Program-made: the position numbers and the translations under genes
DNA from: Acidimicrobiia bacterium
Lineage (GTDB): Bacteria; Actinomycetota; Acidimicrobiia; Spongiisociales; Spongiisociaceae
NCBI GenBank assembly: GCA_009841105.1
Contig: VXMM01000009.1
Span: 60,927 to 124,926, forward strand
DNA length: 64,000 bases
Direction of reading: 5' to 3'
Notes under the pieces: generated by a model
The model's database searches: none
The model's input: the letters and a program-made list of their open reading frames with translations, nothing else
What the model was told of the DNA's origin: nothing
Shown: positions 1-8,978 of the stretch, piece after piece
How positions within the stretch are numbered: position 1 is the first letter of the stretch
How the letters are laid out: each line of letters opens with the position of its first letter

Positions 1-792
1 GCGCGACGGCCACGACACCGCCAGCCTCCGCAGCCGTGTAGCGAGCGTCGCGCCGACGCTCGGTCCCGAGCCGCCTTCAGGCGGCTCGCTGCCGTCGCGG
101 CGCCCGGTGGCGAGCAGCCACAACATCACGAGCCCCATGGCTGCTATCCCGATCCAGGACTGCATCGCGGCCAGCGCGGCGAATCCCGCGGCGACGAGCA
201 TGTCCCGACGCCGCGGGTCATCGTGGCGCAGCGCCCACGACACTGCTGCGATGGCGGCTAGCTGCAGGGAGAAGCTGACGCTGACCCGCGCGTACACGTA
301 GTAGAAGCCGGTGCTCGCCATGGCCGCCACCGCCAGCAGGGTCGGCCCCCAGGCCAGCCCCCGGCCGCGGAGCAGCGACGCCATGAACACGACCGTCGCC
401 CCGCCCACCAGAAGGCTGGGCACCCGCAGTGCCGCAGTGCTGTCTCCGAGAATGCCAGTCGACACCACCGCCATGATCACCTGGAGAGGCGGATGGTGGG
501 CGTAGGTGACTGCGACGAGAGGCGGGTCGGCTCGGGGAGCCACGTCGTACACCGCCCTGACGTACGGCTCGACCGCCGCGCCGAAGCGCGAGTCCACTAT
601 CCCCAACTCCCAGAAATTGCGGGCCTGGAGGCCGAACAGGCCCAGAATGCGGCCGTCGTCGCTGTTGCCGAGCGGCAGACCGAGATCGGGCAGCCAGGCA
701 GCCAGGACGGCGGCCGCGATCAGGCCCACGGCAGTCCACCCCGACCAGAGGCGTGCTACGAGGGGGCCGAGGGTCGCTCTCAACGCGGACAC
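1..792 (-). CDS. Integral membrane glycosyltransferase-like protein (GT39/PMT type), 3' part cut by window edge
   Basis: The reverse strand is open from about 792 to base 1 without a stop, so only the N-terminal ~260 residues are seen. The chain starts with a hydrophobic segment. An outer loop follows with GNSDDGR, whose acidic pair is where GT-C enzymes of the GT39/PMT type carry their catalytic aspartate. Then come YAHHPPL and several further membrane segments. This architecture suggests a transferase that takes sugars from polyprenyl-phosphate donors at the membrane, but the acceptor cannot be deduced. The start is either GTG at 792 or TTG at 783; the TTG has GGGGAG eight bases upstream and may be the true one. 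It lies divergently from the GT2 gene at 977. Confidence 0.6.
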   Translation of the reverse strand, partial: MSALRATLGPLVARLWSGWTAVGLIAAAVLAAWLPDLGLPLGNSDDGRILGLFGLQARNFWELGIVDSRFGAAVEPYVRAVYDVAPRADPPLVAVTYAHHPPLQVIMAVVSTGILGDSTAALRVPSLLVGGATVVFMASLLRGRGLAWGPTLLAVAAMASTGFYYVYARVSVSFSLQLAAIAAVSWALRHDDPRRRDMLVAAGFAALAAMQSWIGIAAMGLVMLWLLATGRRDGSEPPEGGSGPSVGATLATRLRRLAVSWPSR

Positions 793-976
793 TCCCCGGC
801 GCTCATCGGGCCACCCTAGCTTTCGCCCAGAAACTCTATGAGCGTGCGCGGATTGATCGGCGGCCGATCGCGGCGCAGGGTGGTCATTCCCGCTCCTGTT
901 CGCTTCGCTCACGGGCCGCTCGGGCCACGGCCCCGCCCCGCATGGGCCGGGTCGCCCGCCTATCCGCGGGGCCTCT

Positions 977-1714
977 ATGCTGAGGCCCGTGAGTGCCCCC
1001 GACGGCTGCCTATCGGTGGTAATGCCCTGCTACAACGAGGTCGCCACCATCGACGAGATCGTCTCCAGGGTGCTGGCCAGTCGTTTCACTGGCGAGTTGA
1101 TAGTCGTGGACGACGCTTCAACCGACGGAACGCGCCGCCGGCTGTCCCAATACGACGATCCGCGTGTGAGGGTCCTGCTACAGCCCGAGAACCGCGGAAA
1201 GGGCGCCGCGGTGAGGCGGGGCTTCGTCGAGGCGAGCCGCGAATTCGTGGTGATCCAGGACGCCGACCTCGAGTACGACCCCGGTGACTGGGACGCGCTG
1301 ATGGCGCCCCTAGTGCGCGGGGACGCCGACGTGGTGTACGGAGTCCGCATGCAGGAGGGCCCGTCGCATAGGGTGCCGTACTTCTGGCACATGGTCGCCA
1401 ACCGAGTGCTGACCCTGCTGTCGAACATGCTCACCGGCGTGCGCCTGTCAGACATGGCGACCTGCTACAAGGCGTTCCGCCTCGAGGTCATACGATCCTT
1501 CGACCTGCGCGAGAACCGCTTCGGGATTGACACGGAGATCACGGCGAAGGTGGCGGCCGGCGGTTGGCGCATCTGGGAGACCGGGGTCTCCTATACGAGC
1601 CGGAACTACGCCGAAGGCAAGAAGATCACATGGAAAGACGGCATTGCCGCCTTCGTGTGCATCGTTCGCTACGGGATCTCCGTACGTGTTCGCAAACTCG
1701 GGAGGCGCGCCTAA
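977..1714 (+). CDS. GT2 family glycosyltransferase, polyprenyl-phosphate sugar synthase type
   Basis: A 245-residue single-domain GT2 enzyme. The N-terminus has the nucleotide-binding pattern VVMPCYNE followed by VVDDASTDGT. QDADLEYDP supplies the DxD-type metal site near residue 95. The C-terminal EGKKITWKDG is typical of the DPM1-like group that transfers a hexose from a nucleotide sugar to a polyprenyl phosphate. It has no membrane helices, so it is probably cytosolic and peripheral to the membrane. Its product could feed GT-C membrane transferases such as the divergent neighbour; that link is inference. The start is ATG 977, with GTG 989 possible. The next gene converges 60 bases downstream. 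Confidence 0.8.
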   Translation: MLRPVSAPDGCLSVVMPCYNEVATIDEIVSRVLASRFTGELIVVDDASTDGTRRRLSQYDDPRVRVLLQPENRGKGAAVRRGFVEASREFVVIQDADLEYDPGDWDALMAPLVRGDADVVYGVRMQEGPSHRVPYFWHMVANRVLTLLSNMLTGVRLSDMATCYKAFRLEVIRSFDLRENRFGIDTEITAKVAAGGWRIWETGVSYTSRNYAEGKKITWKDGIAAFVCIVRYGISVRVRKLGRRA

Positions 1715-1774
1715 CCGGGCCGCTCCGACGCCTCGCGGGCTGGGCGATCCGACCCGCCCCCCGCTCCGGCAGCC

Positions 1775-2929
1775 TCAGCCGTTCCCGTGGTCGCCGCGGC
1801 CGTCCACCCATTCGGCGAGAACTTCGAGAATCTCCTGAGACGGGCTTGCCTGCGGTAGCCGGGGATCCCGTCGCCAGCGTTCGGGGTCTGCCAGGAACGC
1901 CTCCACCGCCGCGGGGTCATAGCGGCTCAGCATGGCATTCTCGCCGAGGCCGTCGGGTCGGTCGGTCCGGTTTCGCCACAGCAGTACGGGCACGCCCAGA
2001 AGAGCGCACTCCTCCTGGATGGAGCCCCCGTCGGTGATGGCGAACGGTGCCCGTGCGAGCGCCCTGACGAACTCGTCGTACGGGACCATCGGCACAAGCT
2101 CCACGCCGGAGGCTTCCAGGCCCGCTTGACCTGCCGATCCGAGCGCCCGCCGGGTGGGCTCGTGCACATACCAGCGCACCGGGGTCGTCTGCACCAGCCG
2201 CGTGATCGTCTGCACCAGCGCCTGTCTCCGCTGCCGCCGGTACAGGTTCTCCACTCGGTGCATGGTCACCACGGCGGGGCGTGTCCGGCGTGGAGATTCG
2301 CCCCGGCGAGTGCCTCCCGACATGCCGGTCGTAGACGGCGTCGCACCTGCGGCGCCCGGTGCCAGGGCAGCGCGGAGCGCATCGCTGACCGTGTTGGAGG
2401 ATCCGGTGATGATCCGCCCTCTCACGCCGCGCCTGCGCAGCTCCTCGGCTGCTGTGTCGTCGGGCGCGAAGAGCAGGTCGGCGAGCCGGTCGACGGCCAC
2501 CCGGATGATCTCCTCCGGAAAGGGGTGCAGCCACCGGTGGGTGCGAAGGCCCGCCTCGACATGCGCCAGTGCCAGCCCGGCGCGCTTCGCCATGAGCGCG
2601 CCGATCAGCGTGGTCGGCGTGTCGCCGTGAACCACGCAGATCCCCCGGCGCCCGCCGAAGACGGTTCGATCGAGCCGCCGGGGCAGCACCAGCTTGCGAC
2701 CGAGTCCTGCCGCCCACCACAGAGCCGCAGCCACCGAGTTGACGCTGCGCGTGCCTCCCATGGCGAAGTCGGGTTCCCGCAAGCCCAGTTCAGCCCGGAA
2801 CGACTCCGACCGGTCGGCGTGCTGGCCGGAGTCGATCAGACGGTAGGGAAGGCTGGCTGCCTCCATCCGCGACAGCAGCGGCGCCATCTTGATGTACTCG
2901 GCCCGGGTGCCGATGAAGACGTGGATCAC
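1775..2929 (-). CDS. wecB: UDP-N-acetylglucosamine 2-epimerase (non-hydrolysing)
   Basis: This 384-residue protein carries the signatures of UDP-GlcNAc 2-epimerase, which makes UDP-ManNAc for surface polysaccharides. It begins IHVFIGTRAEYIKMAPLL. HVEAGLRTHRWLHPFPEE holds the conserved catalytic-region residues, and the C-terminal half has TMHRVEN and ITDGGSIQEECALLGVP, which bind the UDP part. GTG at 2929 is chosen because it overlaps the stop of the upstream membrane protein by four bases (GTGA), implying translational coupling. A longer open frame continues upstream but is out of frame with the real upstream gene and is ignored. Its surroundings are all polysaccharide genes. Confidence 0.88.
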   Translation of the reverse strand: MIHVFIGTRAEYIKMAPLLSRMEAASLPYRLIDSGQHADRSESFRAELGLREPDFAMGGTRSVNSVAAALWWAAGLGRKLVLPRRLDRTVFGGRRGICVVHGDTPTTLIGALMAKRAGLALAHVEAGLRTHRWLHPFPEEIIRVAVDRLADLLFAPDDTAAEELRRRGVRGRIITGSSNTVSDALRAALAPGAAGATPSTTGMSGGTRRGESPRRTRPAVVTMHRVENLYRRQRRQALVQTITRLVQTTPVRWYVHEPTRRALGSAGQAGLEASGVELVPMVPYDEFVRALARAPFAITDGGSIQEECALLGVPVLLWRNRTDRPDGLGENAMLSRYDPAAVEAFLADPERWRRDPRLPQASPSQEILEVLAEWVDGRGDHGNG

Positions 2930-3975
2930 GGCTCGGTGCCCTCCGAACGCTTCACCGGACGCCCTTCGACCGGCATGCGCCTCGCCGCGAGGAACTCCGA
3001 GACGGCTGCGCCCAGTAGGTCGCGCAGCAGCAGCACCACCCGGAAGCCGAATATCAAAATGCCGAGAGCCAGGGGGTCGGCTGCGCCGAGCAGTGACGGA
3101 AGGGTTACCTCTACCACGCCGATTCCATGGGGCGCTATCACAGAGAGGAACCGCAGCCCTCCCCAGGTGAGCACGAAAGCACCGGCGAGGCGCGCCGTCC
3201 CGAAGCCGTCGGCGGCCTCGAATGAGCGCATGTACAGGCAGAACACGGCGGCTGCCAGAGTCCAGTAGCAGGCCGATGCCATGATCATGTGCAGGTAGCC
3301 CGGCCACGTGAATCCGCTGACCGGAGCCAGGCTGTCCAGGCCGCGTCGCCGAGCCACCACCGCGACAGTACGACCCGCTACCGATGGCGAGGCGGCGACG
3401 ATCACCCCGACCGCCGCGACGATCGGGATTGCCAGGCCTCCGGGCAGCCCGCCGGCCCAGCCGAGTAGTAACAGGCCATAAGCCACCGAGACGGCGAGGC
3501 TCACCGCCATCTCGAGCGCTGCGGTAAGAGCTAGAGGCGGCCCCGGAATACCGCGGCGCTGCATGAGAGCCACGCGGCTGATCGCGAACGTGACCATGAG
3601 CGGCACGTACCTGGCCGGAAGGGAACGAGCCGCGGTGACGGTCAGATCGAAGAAGAGTGGGCGCCGGCCGAGCATGCGCAGGCTCACGAGCCAGAAGTAC
3701 GCACTCAGCGGTATCAGCACGAACCCTATCGCGAACGACGCCGCCATGAGCACATGCCTTGCGCCCGCGAGGTCTCCGAGAAGGTCGGCCACCTCCTCCC
3801 GGCGCGCCACCACCAGGACGGGCACGGCGGCCGCGAGCACGGCGAGGTATGCGATCCTCAGCCACCTCAGAAGGCGTCTCTGCCACGGGCGGCCTGTCAT
3901 CCGGCTAGCGGCAAGATGGTCGCGGGTAGTTGCGACGGGGGCCGAGACGGGAGCCGACGGTTTGCCGCGTCTCAT
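2926..3975 (-). CDS. Lysylphosphatidylglycerol synthase TM-like / flippase-like membrane protein
   Basis: A 349-residue polytopic membrane protein with about eight hydrophobic segments, starting near residue 38. The pattern of long helices, the LPARYVP loop and the glycine-rich SVIAPHGIGVVEV stretch resemble the UPF0104/LPG_synthase_TM family. Members are implicated in moving or modifying lipid-linked substrates, but specific activities are rarely known. It is translationally coupled to wecB, so it probably serves the same glycan pathway. The start is ATG 3975; ATG 3900 is possible because the first 25 residues are polar and low in information. Confidence 0.62.
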   Translation of the reverse strand: MRRGKPSAPVSAPVATTRDHLAASRMTGRPWQRRLLRWLRIAYLAVLAAAVPVLVVARREEVADLLGDLAGARHVLMAASFAIGFVLIPLSAYFWLVSLRMLGRRPLFFDLTVTAARSLPARYVPLMVTFAISRVALMQRRGIPGPPLALTAALEMAVSLAVSVAYGLLLLGWAGGLPGGLAIPIVAAVGVIVAASPSVAGRTVAVVARRRGLDSLAPVSGFTWPGYLHMIMASACYWTLAAAVFCLYMRSFEAADGFGTARLAGAFVLTWGGLRFLSVIAPHGIGVVEVTLPSLLGAADPLALGILIFGFRVVLLLRDLLGAAVSEFLAARRMPVEGRPVKRSEGTEP

Positions 3976-4048
3976 TCAACCGGCTGGGGCGACGAGTCGG
4001 AGGGGCTGCCGAGATTTGCTCAACTTGACTCGACGCTCCGTCAGCAGG

Positions 4049-5242
4049 TCACTGGATCAGCTCAAGCAGATCGTCGAGCGCGGTGTCGTTGATCTTCAGG
4101 CGCGCACGCAGCAAGCCACGCGCCTCGGCTGTCCGGTGCGACTTGGCCTGAGCCTCGTCCGCCGCGCCGATCAGCGTTTGGGGCTCGAAGCGCCCGGCGT
4201 CGAGCGGAGCCAGATCGACGAGCGAAGCCCAGCCTCCACCTTCGGCGGCGAGCGATCTCATTTTCGGAGAGTAGTCCAAGAGCACCGCCGCCTGATCGTT
4301 GAGCAGGGCTGCGATGGCGCCGTGATAGCGCATGGTGACGACGAAGCGACTCTGGGCGACCTCGGCCAGCACGTTGCCGACGTTCGGGGTGACCAGCTCA
4401 GTGTCCGTCGTCATCCTCTCTCGCAGCGCCACGAGCATGGGGGTGTCCTGGCTGGGCTGAAAGGGCAGCAGCCGCAGCGTCATGCCGGTGTGCTCGGCCA
4501 GCGCGTCCAGTGATCGCGCGAGCTGCCCTGTCCATGGCTGCCAAGAAGTGCGGGTCTTCGCCGCGGCCGTGCGGGTGCCTCGGCGATTCGGGGGCCTCAG
4601 GATCACGCAGATCGTGTCCACGGAGTCGTTGCGCGACGGCGTCGAGCCCACCGGGCTCGGAGCGCCCGGGTGCGGCGGTCGGGCCGCGCCCGCCCGGCTC
4701 GAAACGAGCGCGGCGTCCCCCGCGAGAACCGGATCGGCGCCGATCACCACGTCGGGCACACCCCAGCCCCTCAGGTGCCTCGCCGAGGCGGCGTCTCTCG
4801 TCACGACGCGGCAGGCCCGGCGCATCTCCGAGACCGCCAACCGCCGGCCACCGGCGCCCCGCACGTGTCCCACCCCGAGGCCGATGGCGGCGACCACGGC
4901 GCGCTCTCGTCTGTGAGTGGCCGGCGCCGACCGCCTGTAGGCGCGAAGGCGTGACATGTGAAACCAGATGTTCCACGGCGACGTCTCCGACTGCACCACA
5001 CCTCCGGAGAGGACCATGGCGTGAGACCGGCGCAGCGACCGGCGCAGCGCAGCACCGCCCAGGGGCGAGCGATGAGGCACTGCCTCAACACCGTGGACCG
5101 CGGCAGTCCGCTCGGGATCGATTGACACCGCTATCGGCTCCACCCCCCGGGCACGTAGGGCGGCAGCCATGCAACTCAGGATCATCTCATCTCCCAGGTT
5201 GTCCGATCCGTACCAACCGGCAAGGGCGATCCTCAGGGCCAT
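4049..5242 (-). CDS. Polysaccharide pyruvyltransferase family protein (CsaB/WcaK-like)
   Basis: This 397-residue protein begins with ALAGWYGSDNLGDE, the glycine-rich N-terminal signature of the polysaccharide pyruvyltransferase family. A central LSGGVVQ and the C-terminal TMRYHGAIAALLNDQAAVL match the family's second half, including the RYHG motif. Family members transfer pyruvate from PEP to cell-wall or exopolysaccharide sugars to give ketals. About 45 residues after ADPVLAGDA are proline/serine-rich and look like a disordered insertion between the two Rossmann halves. ATG 5242 is chosen because the protein aligns from there; an upstream TTG at 5338 would add 32 unlikely residues. The first gene of the leftward wecB group follows after a short gap. 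Confidence 0.78.
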   Translation of the reverse strand: MALRIALAGWYGSDNLGDEMILSCMAAALRARGVEPIAVSIDPERTAAVHGVEAVPHRSPLGGAALRRSLRRSHAMVLSGGVVQSETSPWNIWFHMSRLRAYRRSAPATHRRERAVVAAIGLGVGHVRGAGGRRLAVSEMRRACRVVTRDAASARHLRGWGVPDVVIGADPVLAGDAALVSSRAGAARPPHPGAPSPVGSTPSRNDSVDTICVILRPPNRRGTRTAAAKTRTSWQPWTGQLARSLDALAEHTGMTLRLLPFQPSQDTPMLVALRERMTTDTELVTPNVGNVLAEVAQSRFVVTMRYHGAIAALLNDQAAVLLDYSPKMRSLAAEGGGWASLVDLAPLDAGRFEPQTLIGAADEAQAKSHRTAEARGLLRARLKINDTALDDLLELIQ

Positions 5243-5529
5243 AGCAGGCGTGCCGGTGTGATCGCTGGCGAAGCGGTCCGTCGGTGAGGCCGGGACTGAT
5301 GTGCTAGAGCGATATGGCTCTCTCCTTGGTGCGGCCAAGGTACCGGCCGTTCGGGGTGCTTCGGCACTCTGACAGTGACCGACCCGGATGTCGGTCCGCC
5401 CGGGCTCAAGGTCTGGAGTTCCCCGGTGGGCTGGATGCTCGGTTTATGCGGCCGTGTGATGGTAGTAGTGGTCCTCGCACTCGTTTGGGAGGCTCCGCCG
5501 GCGGAGGGGACCACGTGGGTCATTTCCGG
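5243..5529. other. Non-coding stretch upstream of the pyruvyltransferase gene
   Basis: No convincing gene, RNA or terminator is visible. Several overlapping open frames exist but none has a ribosome-binding site or family features. The segment leads into the frameshifted relic at 5530. Confidence 0.4.
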
Positions 5530-5736
5530 GAGACCGGCGCCACGCCGGGTGTCCGATCACCCGGGCGTTCCGGTTGTGCGGTCCACGCGCATCTTGCAAA
5601 GCGGTTCGGCACGGCGACCTGGTCCTCACCCGGGCGGACCGGCTACCCGAGTACATGTCACTCTCCGAGGGATGCGTACGGGAGGACGGGCACTACCGGT
5701 CTCTCGGGGGCGAGATGATGGACCCCCTTGAGGAGC
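5530..5736 (+). pseudogene. Frameshifted copy of the small protein encoded at 40707..40967
   Basis: Reading three successive frames gives PAPRRVS..GVPVV, then AVHAHLAKR, then VRHGDLVLTRAD..REDGHY. These align in order and spacing with PTPRWVS..DVPVW, PVNEHFADR and VRPGDLVLARTD..ESGHY in the intact 86-residue protein encoded on the opposite strand at 40707..40967. At nucleotide level the copy is two bases shorter between GTTGTGC and the GACCTGGTC segment, consistent with two single-base deletions. It has no stop of its own before running into the 3' end of the glycosyltransferase at 5751. The amino-acid pattern is well kept on both sides of the breaks, so the inactivation looks recent or reflects assembly errors. 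Confidence 0.65.
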
Positions 5737-5750
5737 CACGGTCCCTGCTG

Positions 5751-8696
5751 CTACACGACTCCGGCGAATGCGAGATCACAGCCTTCGCGCACCTCGTCCG
5801 CCTGCCTGAGAAAGTAGGTGTCCCTCGCCTGCCAGGTGTGGCCCTGGTTGTGGCGGACGAGCATGTAACCCCTGCCGTGAGTCCGGTACGCCCTCCGCCC
5901 GCTTATCAGCACGTCCTCGATCAGGGCGCGGTCGACTCCGGCAGGCACCTCCCGCCAACCGAGGAGGGCGTCCAGATCATGCCGTGCGATCATCATCGCG
6001 CCACCGGCCAGGCTGGCCGAGCTGCGCTCCGATCGGTTCCTGAAGCGTTGGATGGTGCGGTCTGAGTCCTCGAGGTAGACGTACTCGGCGGCCTTCCCGA
6101 CCAGGCAATCCATGGAGTACTCGTGGGCCAGCACCAGGTCCCACAAGTGTTCGGGTCCGTAGAAGTCGTCATCGTCGAACTTCGTGAGCAGCCTGCCTGT
6201 GGACTCGGCCACCGCCGCGTTGAGAACAGCCCCCAGTGGGACGTGGCCAGGCACGGGAACCACCCGGCACGGGCGGTCGATGGGGCCGACTATCTCCTCG
6301 ACTACGGCGGGGTCGAAGCCCTCGCCATGCAAAGCCAGCACCAGCTCGACCTCCGGGTAGGTCTGGCCGGCTGCCGATTCGACCGAGGCGGCCAGCCGGT
6401 GGGGCCGCTTGGTGGCCAGGAGTACGGTGACCAGCGGTAGCGGAGGCCCGCGGTGATCCGTTCCGGTGAGGACCTGCCGTGCCCGGGCTCGCAGCGAATG
6501 GTCCCGCAGGGCACCGCGTCGCATGGCGATGCTCAGGGTTTCCCGCTGGTGGGAGCTCGCCCCTGCCACCAGTTCATCGGTCATGAGGGAATAGAGCTCG
6601 GTCCCGAGGTAGGAACCCAGTTGAGCGTCGGGTTCCGGGAGGCGTACCACGACGCCCGTTGCCGCCAGGGCCGCGAGCGTGGCTGCCCGAGAAGCGACGC
6701 CGTCGTGGATGTCGGCGGAGTCCTTGACGTGGTGGGCCCGGCGCAGCCTTCGGAGACGGTCCGGATCCAGGCTGCGGACGTGTCTGGGACCGAGGGTCGC
6801 AGGGGACGAGCCGTGGCTGTAGTTCCAACCGCGAGGGTTGAACTTCTCGGCGTCGAAGGCGGGCACGGAAGCCGACGGGTCGAGTTCGGAGAGCACTACC
6901 ACCGTATCCAATTGGATACCTTGACCCTGCTGGGGTGTGTCGGTGACCGCAACCTGGGTGGACGCGCCGACGGCCTTTCCGATCCGGGACGCGGTGGAGA
7001 AGACCGCCGAGGCCACGGGTCCAACCGTGATCATCTCCGGGCCGAGCCGGTAGTGGGCCTGCTGACCTCGCCGGAGTCTCACGCCGGCCTCGCCCAGCCT
7101 CTTCTTCGTTATGACAGCGACGCTCCGCATCGCCCAGCCGTGGAACTGCCGGGCGTCGTCGAGGCTGCGAATCCCGGATGCCTCCCGCCAAACCGCCTTG
7201 ATGATGTTGAGACATCGGCGGATGTTGCGACTGGCGAAGTGCTGCAGCTTGACCAGACGGCGCGCAGTGCGGCGCAAGAACCAGCGTCCCGATCCGATCC
7301 CACGGGCCAGCGATGATCTCTCTTTGGGGCCTGGCCGTGCGCTCACGACTCCGGTCTCATCCGGATCGAGCGGCTTGACAGCCTCGCATTCGGCAACGGT
7401 CAACCCGCGACGGGCTGCCCGGTGCAGTACCCAGGAGCGCACGATGCTGATCCCGGACGCGTAATCGATCGGGTTGGTGGACGCGGCCGGGCTGGAGCCC
7501 AGTTGTCCGCGCAGCAGTTCCACCGCCTCGGAGTTGACCTCGGCCTCAGCGGGGATGGTGATGTGGAACGAGGCTGCCGGGATCGCCTCGGCGGCGCCTC
7601 CCGGGCTTCCGAACCGAACGCGGGGGTCGCCGGCCAGCAGTCGCCTGATCATCTCATGCTCCCGGGTGCGGGAGGAAGCGCATCCGGCCGGCTCCTCGAT
7701 CCACACGACCAGATCGTGAACACTCCCGGCCAGCAACTGCTCTACCGTCTCTAGACGGGCTATTTCGCGGGACGCGCCGGCGCGCACGGTCACTACATAC
7801 TGCGGTACGGAGAAGCTACGGCCCGGAACGGCGCGTCTGAAGCCGTGATGGGCGATGAGCTGGGATATCTTGGCTCTCTGCAACTCCAGGCTGGCGGACT
7901 CGGCTTCGCTGGGCGTCGAGCCCTCTCCCTGGTGCCAGCACAGGGCCTTCCGGGTGGGGACCAGCACACCACCCCGGGTGTAGGCGCGGTAGCCGAACTC
8001 AGTGTCCTCCGCGCCCCACTGCGTGAAGCTCTCGTCATAGCCCCCCACGGCCTCATAGAACTCTCGCGAGACACCGAGATTGCCACCCGTCACGATCCGG
8101 AATAGGTCATCGTCGTCCGAGGTGAGGTCGTTGGTCCGCGACATGTGGAACTCGATCCACTGCGGTCGTTGCGACTGCCGGTCGGCGAACAGATCGCCCA
8201 GAGAGCCGGACCGGCGCCGCACGGTGGTCGCGTCGATGCCGGTCACGTCGACGTGGGCTCTGAAGCCGAGTGTGAGGACATCGGAGGCGGCATGGTGCCA
8301 GCGTGAGTGCTCGAGGAGCCAGTCCGACTCCGGCAGCATGTCACAGTCGAGGAACACCAGGATGTCGTGGGCGGCCGCCCGGGCGCCCGTGTTGCGTGCT
8401 CGGGCCAATCCGAAGCCCAGGTCTTCCTGGTGGACCACCCGCACCTTCAAGGGGCTACTCTCGGGCGGTTCCAGGGGAATGCGTGAGCCGTCATCGACGA
8501 TCAATACCTCGAACAGATGCCGCGGGTAGCTCTGGCCCTCCAGCGCCGCCAGGGTCAACTTCAGCGACTCGGGAGCTTCGTAGTAGGTGACGATCACGCT
8601 CACCGCCAGCGTTGGTACGAATGTGCTGGCGGGACTGGTATCAAGGGCCGCCCAGTCGTTGCCGCGTACGTCGGCCGGGGGGACTGGAGGACTCAT
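5751..8696 (-). CDS. Two-domain GT2 glycosyltransferase
   Basis: A 981-residue protein with two separate GT2-like domains. The N-terminal one (about residues 30-290) has VSVIVTYYEAPES, VLIVDDGSR, the metal-site FLDCDMLPE, and a GGYDESFTQWGAEDTEFG acceptor-side motif like those of chondroitin/galactofuranosyl-type GT2 enzymes. The C-terminal one (about 725-960) has VTVLLATKRPHRL and TKFDDDDFYGPEH. The ~430 residues between are poorly conserved and include basic helices. Such tandem enzymes often build alternating or capped polysaccharides, but the sugar is unknown. ATG 8696 is preferred because GAAAGG precedes it by about five bases; upstream in-frame starts would add 48 unlikely residues. Confidence 0.78.
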   Translation of the reverse strand: MSPPVPPADVRGNDWAALDTSPASTFVPTLAVSVIVTYYEAPESLKLTLAALEGQSYPRHLFEVLIVDDGSRIPLEPPESSPLKVRVVHQEDLGFGLARARNTGARAAAHDILVFLDCDMLPESDWLLEHSRWHHAASDVLTLGFRAHVDVTGIDATTVRRRSGSLGDLFADRQSQRPQWIEFHMSRTNDLTSDDDDLFRIVTGGNLGVSREFYEAVGGYDESFTQWGAEDTEFGYRAYTRGGVLVPTRKALCWHQGEGSTPSEAESASLELQRAKISQLIAHHGFRRAVPGRSFSVPQYVVTVRAGASREIARLETVEQLLAGSVHDLVVWIEEPAGCASSRTREHEMIRRLLAGDPRVRFGSPGGAAEAIPAASFHITIPAEAEVNSEAVELLRGQLGSSPAASTNPIDYASGISIVRSWVLHRAARRGLTVAECEAVKPLDPDETGVVSARPGPKERSSLARGIGSGRWFLRRTARRLVKLQHFASRNIRRCLNIIKAVWREASGIRSLDDARQFHGWAMRSVAVITKKRLGEAGVRLRRGQQAHYRLGPEMITVGPVASAVFSTASRIGKAVGASTQVAVTDTPQQGQGIQLDTVVVLSELDPSASVPAFDAEKFNPRGWNYSHGSSPATLGPRHVRSLDPDRLRRLRRAHHVKDSADIHDGVASRAATLAALAATGVVVRLPEPDAQLGSYLGTELYSLMTDELVAGASSHQRETLSIAMRRGALRDHSLRARARQVLTGTDHRGPPLPLVTVLLATKRPHRLAASVESAAGQTYPEVELVLALHGEGFDPAVVEEIVGPIDRPCRVVPVPGHVPLGAVLNAAVAESTGRLLTKFDDDDFYGPEHLWDLVLAHEYSMDCLVGKAAEYVYLEDSDRTIQRFRNRSERSSASLAGGAMMIARHDLDALLGWREVPAGVDRALIEDVLISGRRAYRTHGRGYMLVRHNQGHTWQARDTYFLRQADEVREGCDLAFAGVV

Positions 8697-8942
8697 CCGA
8701 CCTTTCGGTGAGCCATCAACACCCATGAACCGCGGCAAGGGAAAACCACAGGGTGGCCGGGCCTGCATCAAGGGCGAACACGGAGCCGCCAAGATAGCAG
8801 CAGGCTCGTAACACGATCGATGTTGCAGGAGCCATGACATGTCTCGACCGTTCCCGGGCTCGAGACGGGCGGGCGGTCACCCCGGCCATCGCGCCATACC
8901 TGTGGCCGGCGATGTCACCAATCTTGCCTGCCCTCCCAAACC

Positions 8943-8971
8943 TTCAACATCATCGAATTCCGTCCTACACT
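8943..8971 (+). promoter_or_regulatory. Predicted promoter giving a leaderless mRNA for the SpoIID/SLH gene
   Basis: TTCAAC (8943-8948) and TACACT (8966-8971) are separated by 17 bases. Initiation about seven bases beyond the -10 would fall on or next to the GTG at 8979, so the transcript would be leaderless, a common arrangement in actinobacteria. Confidence 0.5.
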
Positions 8972-8978
8972 GGCCGGC

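Noticed and set aside
1775..3886. A single 703-codon minus-strand frame spanning wecB and the region upstream
   Set aside because: Its first half is an Arg/Gly-rich shadow of the membrane protein gene; wecB proper begins at GTG 2929 with a four-base overlap.
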